DNA of 64,000 bases from Tepidanaerobacter acetatoxydans_A (GCA_022840405.1 JALHJR010000004.1:1-64000), one strand, 5' to 3'; positions 20,620-29,212 are shown, counted from the stretch's first letter. Notes: a model not told the origin generated them from the letters alone. Translations and numbers: made by a program.

Positions 20620-20880
20620 AAATCGAGTTTACTAATCAATGGGGTATATGAAAGACGGACAAAGAAAGAAATCAAACATATGGTTAAGAGAAGAAAATAA
20701 AGTTTTAGTTAGTACAGACACAGCCAGTGAAGGTTTGAATCTTCAAACCCTAGGTTCACTACTTGTCCTTGAAACCCGACGAGATTAGAACAAAGAAAAG
20801 GTAGAATACAAAGAATTGGTCAGTATATGATGAAGTTTCCATATACAACATGAGATATAAGGGATCTATGTAAATGTTGG
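20620..20880 (+). pseudogene. Relic of a second helicase C-terminal lobe
   Basis: Translation of patches gives VSTDTASEGLNLQTLG, then frameshifted remnants of the RLEQRKGRIQRIGQ and YNMRYKGS segments. These copy the order of motifs V and VI in the intact helicase just upstream (GTDAASEGLNLQTLG). Stops and shifts are frequent. It is a decayed duplicate or the tail of another defence helicase. Confidence 0.7.
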
Positions 20881-21070
20881 GAAGGTAGATTAAAGGGTGT
20901 TAGATAGCACAGAAAAGAGAAAGCATTTAATGACTGGATGGAATAGCAGATAAATTAAGTCCGAATGTCAACGAATATTTGAGCCACTATGATCACCAAT
21001 AAGTGAGCCACATCTAAGCCAGAGCTAACTATTATCCATCCGATAGAAAGGATTGTTCATATTTAGAATG
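20881..21070. other. Non-coding remnant before the PHP-ATPase gene
   Basis: No gene seen. GAGCCAC occurs twice (20981-20987 and 21005-21011) in a stretch that resembles insertion-sequence terminal DNA, but no transposase or full inverted repeat is visible. Confidence 0.3.
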
Positions 21071-21092
21071 TGGGACGATAGGGGTGAATGTA

Positions 21093-23498
21093 TTGAGTAT
21101 TTCTAAATGGTTAAAAATTGATTTACACATCCATAGTGTTGAAAGTAACAAGTATAAGGCAAATGATTATAAGGGGGCTAAATATAATTATAGTGAATTA
21201 AAAAGGATACTGGTTAAAGAGGGGATAAATTTATTTTCTATAACAGATCATAATTGCATTAATATAGAATTATATGAAGATTTAATTGAAAATCAAGATA
21301 ATTTGTTAAAAGAGAACTTGAATTTTATTGTAGGATGTGAATTGGATATTTATGATTGCGAAATTTATGATGAAATTTTTCATTGTCTAGTTTTTTTTGA
21401 TACATTAGATATTGAAAAGATAAATAAAATGTTAAAAGAATTAGTAATAAGAAGTGAAAAAGGTTATAAATATCCAAATTTAGGAGCTATCTTTAAAAAA
21501 TTTATTGACAATGAAATAAAAGATTTCATATTGATTCCACACTTCAATAACAAGAGCAAAGGCCTTAAAGATAGAGATATGCATATTAAAGCTGTAGAGT
21601 GTTTGAAGAGAAGTGTGTTTAATGCATATGAAGATACCAACAATTTAGACAAAATAAACAAGTCATTTGAGATCTATTCAAAAGTTGGGCATCCAGATTT
21701 ACCAATCTTGATATTTTCGGATTGCCATGATATTAATGTCTATCCAAAACGAGATAAGGATGAAGATAAAACCCCCGAATTTTTGAGTATCTTAGGAAAT
21801 GTCAAACATCCTTTTGAATCACTAAAGCTAGCGTTTCAAGATGCCGAAATTAGAATAGGATCAGACGGTTTAAACTACTTTAGGAAAATGATCTTACCGG
21901 AAGATAGCTGTTATATAGATAAAATCATTATTAATAACAGCGTAATTAGTTTTAGTCCATACCAAAACACTATAATTGGTGGATTCGGTAGTGGGAAATC
22001 TTTTTTATTGAATTTAATCCTAAATGGTAATGAAGGATTTAAAGGAAATTTACTAGATAGTTACGGTGACCTTTTAGACACGATTAATACCTTTGAAATA
22101 ATAACAAGTGACGGTATACCACGGAAATCTCTATATGAGCTTAAAGATAAAATTGATATAATCCGTTTTGAACAGCACGAAGGAATTTTTTACAATTCTA
22201 TCATTGACGAAAATGAAAAGAACCATTTAGAAGATAAATTAAAAATAATATTTCCTACCTTAGAACCAATAGAATTGGTAGACTTTAACGGATTGATAGA
22301 AAAATATAACAGTCTAACTTCTACCTTAGATGAGAATATAACCGATAAAATAAACTATGAACATTTATTTGCATCTGATAAATTTTATAAAATAAAAGAT
22401 GAAAGTTCAGGTTTTGAAGTTGTTAATCAAGAGAATCTCGATTCTAGTGAATTAGTAGAACAGTTAGAGAGGGAAATGGAATTCGAATTATTCGGCATAC
22501 CTGTTTATACGCAAAAAGAAAAAAATAGGATATTAGAAACTGCAAAATTAATAAAAGACAAAAATAAAATATGGAACGATAATATATCCAGATATGATAA
22601 AATGATTGATTATATTGATTTTGGTGTACAAAAATTTAATGATAAGCAATTAAAAAACAATAGAGAGTTGAAAGGCAATAGGGATGTATATAATGGGATT
22701 AAAAAGTATTTAGGTGAACTTTATAATGATATTTTGGAATTAAAGAAAGAGTGTATGCATTATGAGAACAAGCTATCCCAACAACAATACGATAGATATA
22801 AAAATAAAATTCTATTAATCAACCCAGGAAGCTATAGCTTGATAACCTCGTACAAAGTAACCAAAGAATATTCTACAATAAATGAGGAGCTCTTTAGCGT
22901 TAAGAATATGAAAGAATCCTTATTTCAAAGTTTATTAAACAAAATTACTAATAATGCTAATTTTAGACAAAATAAAGAGGATTTTGGAGAGTGTTTAGAA
23001 AAGTATTATCAGGATATATTTTATAAGAATTTTTCAGAGTTTAAATATGATATTCAAAAAGATGGAGAGTCAATTATGAAGAAGTCAGCAGGAGAGAAGG
23101 CCAATATGATATTAGATATAATATTTGAAATTATTGGTAATAATATGGCCAAAGATAAACAAACAATATTACTTATAGATCAACCTGAAGATCATTTAGA
23201 TAATGAAAACATAGACAAAAATATTGTTAGGAAAATAAGAACAATGAAACAGAACAACAAATTGCCACAATTTATCTTCGTTTCACATAATGCTAATATA
23301 AGTATAACTGCTGATTCGGAAAATATTATTATAGCTAATAAAGATGGAGGGTGTTGCAAATATTTAAATTCAGGAATAGAAGATCCGGTATTTATTGATA
23401 AAGTTTGCGAGATTTTAGAAGGAGGACGTGATGCGTTAAGGACAAGAGGCATGAAGTTTTCGGTTTCTTATTTAAAGGATTTTGCGAAAATTGAGTAG
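21093..23498 (+). CDS. PHP-domain ATPase, TrlF-like
   Basis: About 801 aa joining an N-terminal PHP metal-dependent phosphoesterase domain to an SMC/ABC-type ATPase. PHP motifs are IDLHIHS near the N-terminus and SITDHN. Walker A is GGFGSGKSFLLN (around residue 297), the signature-like motif is SAGEKANM, Walker B is ILLIDQPEDHLD and the switch motif is FVSHNAN. A predicted coiled coil separates the ATPase halves (about 470-600). This is the layout of proteins labelled TrlF-like, which often sit in defence islands; activity unknown. TTG 21093 lies 6 nt after AGGGGTG, better than GTG 21084. It overlaps no neighbour and is followed 10 nt later by a small gene. Confidence 0.75.
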   Translation: MSISKWLKIDLHIHSVESNKYKANDYKGAKYNYSELKRILVKEGINLFSITDHNCINIELYEDLIENQDNLLKENLNFIVGCELDIYDCEIYDEIFHCLVFFDTLDIEKINKMLKELVIRSEKGYKYPNLGAIFKKFIDNEIKDFILIPHFNNKSKGLKDRDMHIKAVECLKRSVFNAYEDTNNLDKINKSFEIYSKVGHPDLPILIFSDCHDINVYPKRDKDEDKTPEFLSILGNVKHPFESLKLAFQDAEIRIGSDGLNYFRKMILPEDSCYIDKIIINNSVISFSPYQNTIIGGFGSGKSFLLNLILNGNEGFKGNLLDSYGDLLDTINTFEIITSDGIPRKSLYELKDKIDIIRFEQHEGIFYNSIIDENEKNHLEDKLKIIFPTLEPIELVDFNGLIEKYNSLTSTLDENITDKINYEHLFASDKFYKIKDESSGFEVVNQENLDSSELVEQLEREMEFELFGIPVYTQKEKNRILETAKLIKDKNKIWNDNISRYDKMIDYIDFGVQKFNDKQLKNNRELKGNRDVYNGIKKYLGELYNDILELKKECMHYENKLSQQQYDRYKNKILLINPGSYSLITSYKVTKEYSTINEELFSVKNMKESLFQSLLNKITNNANFRQNKEDFGECLEKYYQDIFYKNFSEFKYDIQKDGESIMKKSAGEKANMILDIIFEIIGNNMAKDKQTILLIDQPEDHLDNENIDKNIVRKIRTMKQNNKLPQFIFVSHNANISITADSENIIIANKDGGCCKYLNSGIEDPVFIDKVCEILEGGRDALRTRGMKFSVSYLKDFAKIE

Positions 23499-23508
23499 GG
23501 GGTAGATC

Positions 23509-23811
23509 ATGAAAGAAACTATTGAATTAACAATATCAACTGATAATAACGGAAGTATAGTAAAAATAGGGTCTGAGCTGAACTTAGAGCAACATGAAAT
23601 AATAATAGACAAAAATGATAAGACAATTGAAGGGATAAAAAAGTTTTTTGAAAAGTTAGTTCTGTATTCATTTCAGGAAAACAGAAGGTTCCTAATAGAT
23701 ATGAAAGAAGAAGAATTTAGCACAAATATAGATGATGATATTTTACATATGCTTAAAGAGTTTGTTAAGCAATTTAATAATATAAATATGAAAAATGTAG
23801 ATAGTGAATAA
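23509..23811 (+). CDS. Small partner protein of the PHP-ATPase
   Basis: 100-aa acidic protein with no recognised family. It has a predicted beta-rich start and a helical, charged second half (EGIKKFFEKLVLYSF, DDDILHMLKEFVKQF). The ATG follows a GGGGG-rich site overlapping the end of the ATPase gene, only 10 nt away, so the two are co-translated. By position it is likely a regulatory or structural partner. Confidence 0.6.
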   Translation: MKETIELTISTDNNGSIVKIGSELNLEQHEIIIDKNDKTIEGIKKFFEKLVLYSFQENRRFLIDMKEEEFSTNIDDDILHMLKEFVKQFNNINMKNVDSE

Positions 23812-24090
23812 ACTCCTTATTTTGATATAAAATTCGATTAAGTCTATATAACATGAGCCAGAATGCTCAACCGGAAATTTGTTGTTGCAAAAGTGGGGAA
23901 TTTTTTTGCCACTTTGTCCTATTTTATTTTACAACATACAATATTCGACCGTGAGACATCAAGCATTTATATATAACCCCAATGTATTCAAACATGTGTT
24001 TAAAAACGCTTAAATTAAACTCTCTTTGACCATCTTATAGTAAAAACTGCAATTTTATGCGGCGTTAAGCATGATAGTGTAAATCAGTTA
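23812..24090. other. Intergenic stretch at the right end of the island
   Basis: About 280 bp without a gene. It contains AAAGTGG...CCACTTT (about 23890-23915), a 7-bp inverted repeat around a T-rich loop that could be a weak terminator or an insertion-sequence remnant. Nothing else is recognisable. Confidence 0.4.
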
Positions 24091-24136
24091 AAAATTTTAA
24101 TCCCAGAGGATTTTCCTTCTGGGATTAAAATTTTTT
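24091..24136 (+). terminator. Strong bidirectional terminator between island and spoVK
   Basis: 17-bp perfect stem (24091-24107 with 24118-24134) around a 10-nt loop. The arms begin AAAATTTTAATCCC and end GGGATTAAAATTTT, with T runs on both strands. It closes the defence operons and insulates spoVK. Confidence 0.85.
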
Positions 24137-24196
24137 AACGCTTTGGATATATATTGAATATAATAATATACATTGATTAATATGGGGTGGAGACTG

Positions 24197-25207
24197 GTGA
24201 GGATAATTTCGGATATAAATATTAATTTTAATGAGCCGAACGATATATATAATCTAATTGTGAATGGAGAGATAACTCCACCCGAAGCTATTACCCTATT
24301 AATGCAATTAGAGAATAAAAAAAACAGCATATCTGTTTACCCTTATAAGAAACCACAATCAAAGGATATTAAAGAAATAATGGAAGAACTTGATTCTCTA
24401 ATAGGATTAAAAAACGTTAAAAGCTTGGTTAAAGAGGTTCATGCATTTGTTGAAATTCAAAAACGCAGGAAACAAGAAGGATTAATTAATGAACCATTAG
24501 TAATGCATATGATTTTTAAGGGGAATCCCGGTACAGGAAAAACCACTGTTGCAAGAATAATAGGAAACCTATTTAAAGAACTTGAGGTCCTACCAAAAGG
24601 ACATCTAGTTGAAGTAGAAAGGGCTGACCTTGTAGGAGAGTATATTGGACATACAGCACAAAAAACAAGAGAACAAATTAAACGAGCCCTTGGTGGGATA
24701 TTGTTTATTGATGAAGCATATTCTTTAGCAAGAGGAGGGGAGAAAGATTTTGGCAAAGAAGCTATAGATACTTTAGTAAAAGCCATGGAGGATTACAAAG
24801 ATGATCTTATTGTTATTTTAGCAGGATATAAAGACGAAATGGATTGGTTTTTACAGATAAACCCGGGACTTCGTTCTAGATTTCCAATACAAATTGAATT
24901 TAACGACTACAGTGTTGATGAATTGATGCAAATTGCAAAAATGATGGCAGAAAAAAGGCAATATCGCTTTAGCCCAAAAGCACTTTTACAATTTGAGGAT
25001 ATCCTTCAAAGTAGCATGGATAATATATTTTATAATAAATTAGGCAATGCTCGGCTTGTGCGTAATATGATTGAAAAAGCCATACGTCGGCAAGCACTTC
25101 GTTTAGTTAGTCAAAGTAAGATTTCTCGAATTTCTCGAGAAGATTTGCTTCAAATAGAACCGGAGGATATTCCTGTAGATATTTCAGAGTTCGGAGGTGG
25201 GCATTAG
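24197..25207 (+). CDS. spoVK: Stage V sporulation protein K (AAA ATPase)
   Basis: Intact SpoVK/CbxX-type AAA ATPase, needed for spore maturation in Bacillus. Walker A is GNPGTGKTTVARI, Walker B is GGILFIDEAYSLARGG, and NPGLRSRFP and RLVRNMIEKAIRRQA mark the sensor and lid regions. 336 aa when started at GTG 24197, which is preceded by GGGGTGGAG (24184-24192); the frame is open back to TTG 24173. Bases 24710-24780 are identical to the truncated copy at 10188-10258. A sporulation-sigma promoter would be expected; TATACATT near 24165 is a weak candidate -10 only. Its TAG is followed at once by the next TTG start. Confidence 0.92.
   Translation: MRIISDININFNEPNDIYNLIVNGEITPPEAITLLMQLENKKNSISVYPYKKPQSKDIKEIMEELDSLIGLKNVKSLVKEVHAFVEIQKRRKQEGLINEPLVMHMIFKGNPGTGKTTVARIIGNLFKELEVLPKGHLVEVERADLVGEYIGHTAQKTREQIKRALGGILFIDEAYSLARGGEKDFGKEAIDTLVKAMEDYKDDLIVILAGYKDEMDWFLQINPGLRSRFPIQIEFNDYSVDELMQIAKMMAEKRQYRFSPKALLQFEDILQSSMDNIFYNKLGNARLVRNMIEKAIRRQALRLVSQSKISRISREDLLQIEPEDIPVDISEFGGGH
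24710..24780 (+). repeat. 71-bp direct repeat, right copy (within intact spoVK)
   Basis: Identical to 10188-10258. Here the reading frame continues through the repeat into the normal C-terminal half of spoVK. Together the two copies bracket 14.5 kb of mostly defence-related DNA. Confidence 0.9.
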
Positions 25208-25816
25208 TTGAAAAGATGTGCTATCATAGGAAAAACTAATGTGGGGAAAACGTTGTTTTTAATAAATTTTGCAGAATACCTTGGTGTTAAGTCTTTTAAT
25301 ATAGAATTCATTAATAATACAGGCTCTAAAACCTCCGAAAAAATTATTCCCCAAACTGCCGTTTCATATCTTGTGGATAAAAACCCACATAAAACTCGTT
25401 GCCTTCAATCGATAATAATAAATGTTCCTGTAGGTAAAGGCAAGAAAAAAATTAAAATTGTTGATACATCTGGGTTTATAGATGGTATACATCCGAATAT
25501 AGAAATTCGAAAAGCTATCTCCCAAACTTTAACAACAGTACGTGATTCAGATATTATTCTTCATATTATTGATGCTTCTGCTGTTAGAAATAAAGACCTG
25601 CCAAGTTCCATGGGCGAAGTGGATTACCAGATTGCTCAATTTGCACAATTAAAGAAAAGTTATGCAATTTTAGCTAATAAAATGGATCTTCCAGAAGCAA
25701 ATGAAGGTTTCGAAAAAATAAAACAAGAATTTTCCGGAAATTTAATATTTCCTATTTCAGCACTGCATAAAACGGGTTTTAAAGAGGTGAAAATTTTTGT
25801 TATTCACAATATCTAA
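25208..25816 (+). CDS. Small P-loop GTPase
   Basis: 202-aa TRAFAC-type GTPase. G1 is GKTNVGKT (residues 8-15), G3 is DTSG, G4 is NKMD and SAL is a G5 candidate, so it is a complete G domain with almost nothing else. TTG 25208 directly follows the spoVK stop, and its ribosome site GGAGGTGG lies inside the last spoVK codons, so the two are coupled. The role is unknown. In Bacillus subtilis an HflX GTPase follows spoVK, but this protein lacks the HflX N-terminal domain. Its 3' end overlaps the next gene by 20 nt. Confidence 0.75.
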   Translation: MKRCAIIGKTNVGKTLFLINFAEYLGVKSFNIEFINNTGSKTSEKIIPQTAVSYLVDKNPHKTRCLQSIIINVPVGKGKKKIKIVDTSGFIDGIHPNIEIRKAISQTLTTVRDSDIILHIIDASAVRNKDLPSSMGEVDYQIAQFAQLKKSYAILANKMDLPEANEGFEKIKQEFSGNLIFPISALHKTGFKEVKIFVIHNI

Positions 25817-26405
25817 GTTGTTTATATTAAGAAAAATCCTTAGTATTTTTTTAACCGGCTGTGTAATAAAGCTAATGGATGATTATTTAGATCAAGATAT
25901 TGATGTTCTTGAAGATGAGCCAAATCTGTTTACAGTTTTGGAATTGGGCGGATTGCCTTATGCACTTTTACTGTTATCCTTAGCATTTTTTCTTGATTTG
26001 GCTACAGCACTAAGCTTATTTTTAGCAAGTTTTGCTTTAGGAATGGGAGGAAATCTGACTGCAAAAATGCCTTCGGGATTATATGGATATCAAGAAAGCT
26101 TTATAGTGCTGCTATTAGGTTTTATGTCTTTGAAAATTAATATGCTATCATCTATGCTTATTATTGTTGTTATTCAATTATTGGATGATGTTAAAGATTA
26201 TAAACGAAATAAAATTAATAAAAAAAATTTAGCTTTCCTGCTAGGTGAAGTAGAATGTTCTTTATTAGCAGTTATCTGTTTTCTTTTATCATTTTATTTA
26301 GATTCTATAAAAGCGGTTTCATCAATAATTTCGACATACTTAATTACATATATAATAAGATTAATATTAATAAAAAACGAAAAAGCCACAAGTGAAACTA
26401 TTTGA
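25797..26405 (+). CDS. Polytopic membrane protein, possibly UbiA-related
   Basis: 202 aa with about five or six hydrophobic segments. Two acidic motifs, LMDDYLDQDID (about 25-36) and QLLDDVKDYKRNK (about 123-136), are placed roughly as the two Asp-rich motifs of UbiA prenyltransferases. The protein is short for that family, so the link is tentative. TTG 25797 follows AGAGGTG at 25783-25789, within the end of the GTPase gene. It belongs to the spoVK operon and may act in the sporulating cell envelope (inference). Confidence 0.5.
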   Translation: MLFTISKLFILRKILSIFLTGCVIKLMDDYLDQDIDVLEDEPNLFTVLELGGLPYALLLLSLAFFLDLATALSLFLASFALGMGGNLTAKMPSGLYGYQESFIVLLLGFMSLKINMLSSMLIIVVIQLLDDVKDYKRNKINKKNLAFLLGEVECSLLAVICFLLSFYLDSIKAVSSIISTYLITYIIRLILIKNEKATSETI

Positions 26406-26434
26406 GTCGGAAAGACGGGAGGGAAAGTATATAT

Positions 26435-26662
26435 ATGCCTTATTTTAATAAAATTTTATTTACAGCATTCGAAATATCGATTTTTTTATTTGGATATGTA
26501 TTAGGTAGAAGGATGGGTAAAAAAGAAGGTGTTATTGAAGGAATGAGTCTTATACCGCTTGACTGGCGAAAACAATTATTTGAAACTTCGATATGCCCGT
26601 TATGCAATCAAGAGTTGAATATAAAAGTAAATTATGATAATGTAAATAATCGAGAATTATAA
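26435..26662 (+). CDS. Small membrane-anchored protein with CPLC motif
   Basis: 75 aa. One N-terminal hydrophobic segment (LFTAFEISIFLFGYVLG) is followed by a basic patch and a short cytosolic tail with CPLC. ATG 26435 fits the GGGAGGGAAAG site. A TTG at 26402 would overlap the previous stop. Not recognised; conserved position in the spoVK operon suggests a sporulation link. Confidence 0.5.
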   Translation: MPYFNKILFTAFEISIFLFGYVLGRRMGKKEGVIEGMSLIPLDWRKQLFETSICPLCNQELNIKVNYDNVNNREL

Positions 26663-26680
26663 TTGAAAAGAGGATAATAA

Positions 26681-27991
26681 GTGAAAAAAGTAAGAGCAAA
26701 TGTATTTAATGAAGATATTGACAGGATTGCTATTACAGATTATGGAATTAGCCTAGATATTATAAAAAAATCCAGAAAAGTAATGGAAGAAATTCAATCT
26801 ATTTTAAAGTATATCGAAAGCGTTGTCGAATTCAACCAGGTAAAGATTTTAACTGCAATGAAACAGTCATGTTTAAGTGATTATCATCTCATGGATTCTA
26901 CAGGATATGGATACAACGATATGGGGAGAGAAACAATAGAAGAAGTATATAAAAATGTTTTTAAAGCTGAAGATGCACTTGTAAGGCCTCAAATAGTATC
27001 TGGAACACATTCTATAACCTTGTGCCTCTTAGGTGTGCTAAAGCCAGGTGATGAGCTTTTAAGTGCAACCGGAACACCATATGATACTTTAAAAAGCGTT
27101 ATATGGGGAGATAACTGCGGGTCATTAAAAGATTATGATATTAAGTATCGCGAGGCAAGTTTGCTTGATGGTAAACCGGATTTTAAGGCAATTAAAGAGA
27201 ATATAAATAATAATACTAAAATGGTTCTTATTCAGCGTTCAAGAGGTTACAGCCTAAGACAATCCTTAAGTATTACAGATATACAAAAACTTATTAAATA
27301 CATAAAAGGCTTAAAAGATGATGCAATCTGTTTTGTTGATAATTGCTATGGAGAATTTGTTGAAACAAAAGAACCTATAGAAGTTGGTGCGGATCTTTGT
27401 GCAGGTTCTTTAATAAAAAACCCAGGAGGCGGTATAGCACCTACTGGTGGATATATAGCAGGAAAAAGTGAATTGGTAAAAAAATGTTTTTATAGACTTA
27501 CTGCTCCTGGCTTGGATAAAAATTGCGGTCCATCAATTTTCTCAAATCGCTTAATAGCTCAAGGTCTCTTTTATGCACCAAATATAGTGGGGGAAGCCTT
27601 AAAAGGTGCTATCTTTACTTCTAAAATTATGGAGGAATTAGGCTTTGAAGTATACCCAAGGTATAACGAAAGGCGTAGCGACATAGTAACTGCAGTTATA
27701 TTAAGGAACAAAGATGCCTTAATTAATTTTTGTAGAGGTATACAAAAAGTAGGGCCCATCGATTCGCATGTACAACCTGAACCTTGGGCCATGCCTGGAT
27801 ATGATCATCAAGTAATTATGGCAGGAGGTAGCTTTATACAGGGTTCTTCTATAGAATTTAGCGCCGATGCTCCAATAAGAGAGCCTTATGTAGCATACAT
27901 TCAAGGAGGCTTAAGTTTTTATCATGTAAAACTCGGAATACTAAGCGGAATTCAAGCTTTAATGGACAGTGGTAATCTCGATATAAAGTAA
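26681..27991 (+). CDS. Methionine gamma-lyase-like PLP protein (YnbB family)
   Basis: 436-aa fold-type I PLP enzyme of the family once called aluminium-resistance protein. The cofactor lysine is in AGSLIKNPGGGIAPTGGYIAG's first ten residues (SLIKNPGG). SGTHSITLCLLGVL and FVDNCYGEFVE are family motifs. In Bacillus subtilis, ynbB also sits near spoVK, so this is the ancestral neighbourhood. GTG 26681 follows AGAGGA. Last gene of the spoVK operon; it converges on lexA with only 8 nt between them. Confidence 0.85.
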   Translation: MKKVRANVFNEDIDRIAITDYGISLDIIKKSRKVMEEIQSILKYIESVVEFNQVKILTAMKQSCLSDYHLMDSTGYGYNDMGRETIEEVYKNVFKAEDALVRPQIVSGTHSITLCLLGVLKPGDELLSATGTPYDTLKSVIWGDNCGSLKDYDIKYREASLLDGKPDFKAIKENINNNTKMVLIQRSRGYSLRQSLSITDIQKLIKYIKGLKDDAICFVDNCYGEFVETKEPIEVGADLCAGSLIKNPGGGIAPTGGYIAGKSELVKKCFYRLTAPGLDKNCGPSIFSNRLIAQGLFYAPNIVGEALKGAIFTSKIMEELGFEVYPRYNERRSDIVTAVILRNKDALINFCRGIQKVGPIDSHVQPEPWAMPGYDHQVIMAGGSFIQGSSIEFSADAPIREPYVAYIQGGLSFYHVKLGILSGIQALMDSGNLDIK

Positions 27992-27999
27992 ATATTTAA

Positions 28000-28608
28000 T
28001 TAGAATCTTCTATAAAGCCCAACTACTTTTCCGAGTATTTTAAGGTCCTTTACTATAATTGGTTCCATGAAACGATTCTCTGGCTGAAGTCTAATATGGT
28101 CTGTCTCTTTATAAAATCTTTTTATAGTTGCTTCATCTTCCAGAAGGGCTACAACTATATCACCATTTTTTGCAGTATTTGTAGATTGAACCATAACATA
28201 ATCACCGTTTAAAATGCCGGCTTCTATCATGCTATCGCCTTTTACCGCCAACATGAAAATATTAGCATCAGGCAACATTTCTTTAGGGAAAGCAAATACG
28301 TTTTCAATGTTTTCCTGTGCTAAAATCGGTTTTCCGGCAGTTACTTTTCCGACAAGAGGTATTTGGACTACATCTTTGTCAATAACAATCCCAGTATCCA
28401 TAATTTCAATAGCTCTTGGTTTCTGTGGATCGCGTTTTATATATCCTTTTTCTTCTAATTGAACTAAATAGCTATGAACGGTTGCAGTAGACTTTAAATT
28501 AGTAGCTACGCAAATTTCTCTAACCGATGGGGGGTAACCCTTAGTTTTGAAATAATTATGTATATAATCAAGTATTTGCTTTTGTCTATGCGTTAAATTT
28601 TCATACAT
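28000..28608 (-). CDS. lexA: LexA repressor
   Basis: SOS-response repressor with RecA-stimulated self-cleavage. The winged-helix DNA-binding domain occupies residues 1-65. The cleavage bond is Ala91-Gly92 in VTAGKP. Catalytic Ser126 (KGDSM) and Lys163 (EATIKRF) are present. 202 aa, the normal length. An SOS-type operator overlaps its own promoter, so it should be autoregulated. Confidence 0.96.
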   Translation of the reverse strand: MYENLTHRQKQILDYIHNYFKTKGYPPSVREICVATNLKSTATVHSYLVQLEEKGYIKRDPQKPRAIEIMDTGIVIDKDVVQIPLVGKVTAGKPILAQENIENVFAFPKEMLPDANIFMLAVKGDSMIEAGILNGDYVMVQSTNTAKNGDIVVALLEDEATIKRFYKETDHIRLQPENRFMEPIIVKDLKILGKVVGLYRRF

Positions 28609-28640
28609 GGTATATTTGTCACCCCTGGGAATTTTTATTT

Positions 28641-28680
28641 ATTATATCACAAGATAGTATTATTTTAAACATACGTTTGT
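28641..28680 (-). promoter_or_regulatory. lexA promoter with SOS box
   Basis: On the minus strand TTTAAA (28664-28669), a 17-bp spacer and TATAAT (28641-28646). The palindrome AAACATACGTTT (28667-28678) overlaps the -35 element. With its flanks it matches 11 of 14 positions of the Gram-positive LexA consensus CGAACRNRYGTTYC. Confidence 0.8.
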
Positions 28681-28940
28681 TAGTTTTTATTTATAAGAAA
28701 GAGTTTAAAACAAAAGCAATGAATGGTTTACAATTATATTAGTCATATATTAGTTATTGAAATTGACAAAAATAAATACGAGAGCAGCAAGTATAATTTT
28801 ATACAAAAATTTTAACGTCCGATAATATATCTTATGTAAACCAAAATATATATTTACAATTAATTATTATTAATTATGGCTGTCAAATTCAAAGATTAGA
28901 TTATAGTATTATCTTCTAATGCAATACACGCAGTTTTTAA
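28681..28940. other. Intergenic AT-rich stretch between lexA and tRNA-Trp
   Basis: No gene, repeat or RNA recognised in about 260 bp. Confidence 0.4.
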
Positions 28941-28969
28941 TATAAAAATAAGCCTCAAGAAATTGAGGC
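28941..28969 (-). terminator. Terminator after tRNA-Trp
   Basis: Stem GCCTCAA (28952-28958) with TTGAGGC (28963-28969), a 4-nt loop, and a U-rich tract on the minus strand at 28951-28941. Confidence 0.75.
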
Positions 28970-28995
28970 ATTAACTATTCAACATAAATTAATAA

Positions 28996-29071
28996 TGGCA
29001 GGGGAGACAGGACTCGAACCCGCAACCAACGGTTTTGGAGACCGCTACTCTACCAATTGAGCTACTCCCCT
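28996..29071 (-). tRNA. tRNA-Trp (CCA anticodon)
   Basis: Read on the minus strand, the 7-bp acceptor stem AGGGGAG/CTCCCCT, D arm, anticodon loop CTCCAAA, T arm GGTTCGAGTCC and an encoded 3' CCA are all present. Solitary gene with its own promoter and terminator. Confidence 0.95.
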
Positions 29072-29082
29072 ACACGTTTATT

Positions 29083-29111
29083 ATTATACAATATTTATTT
29101 CGTGGTGTCAA
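29083..29111 (-). promoter_or_regulatory. Consensus promoter of tRNA-Trp
   Basis: TTGACA (29106-29111, minus), a 17-bp spacer and TATAAT (29083-29088): a perfect sigma-A promoter about 12 nt before the tRNA. Confidence 0.85.
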
Positions 29112-29212
29112 AGATTTTTGGTTAATAAATTAGCAATAACGCTTAAGTATGATCTTTTCACCTATATCTGTGATTAGTGGCTTATGTTTTATAATTAAAT
29201 TTATCCCGTGCT

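Noticed and set aside
10268..24196. Tyrosine or serine integrase or transposase within the island
   Set aside because: No complete integrase, resolvase or DDE transposase motif was found in any open frame, so the recombination model lacks its enzyme here.
10188..24780. 71-bp repeat as a sequencing or assembly duplication
   Set aside because: The flanks differ: diverged spoVK upstream and unrelated DNA downstream of the left copy. A simple duplicated read would not give this pattern.
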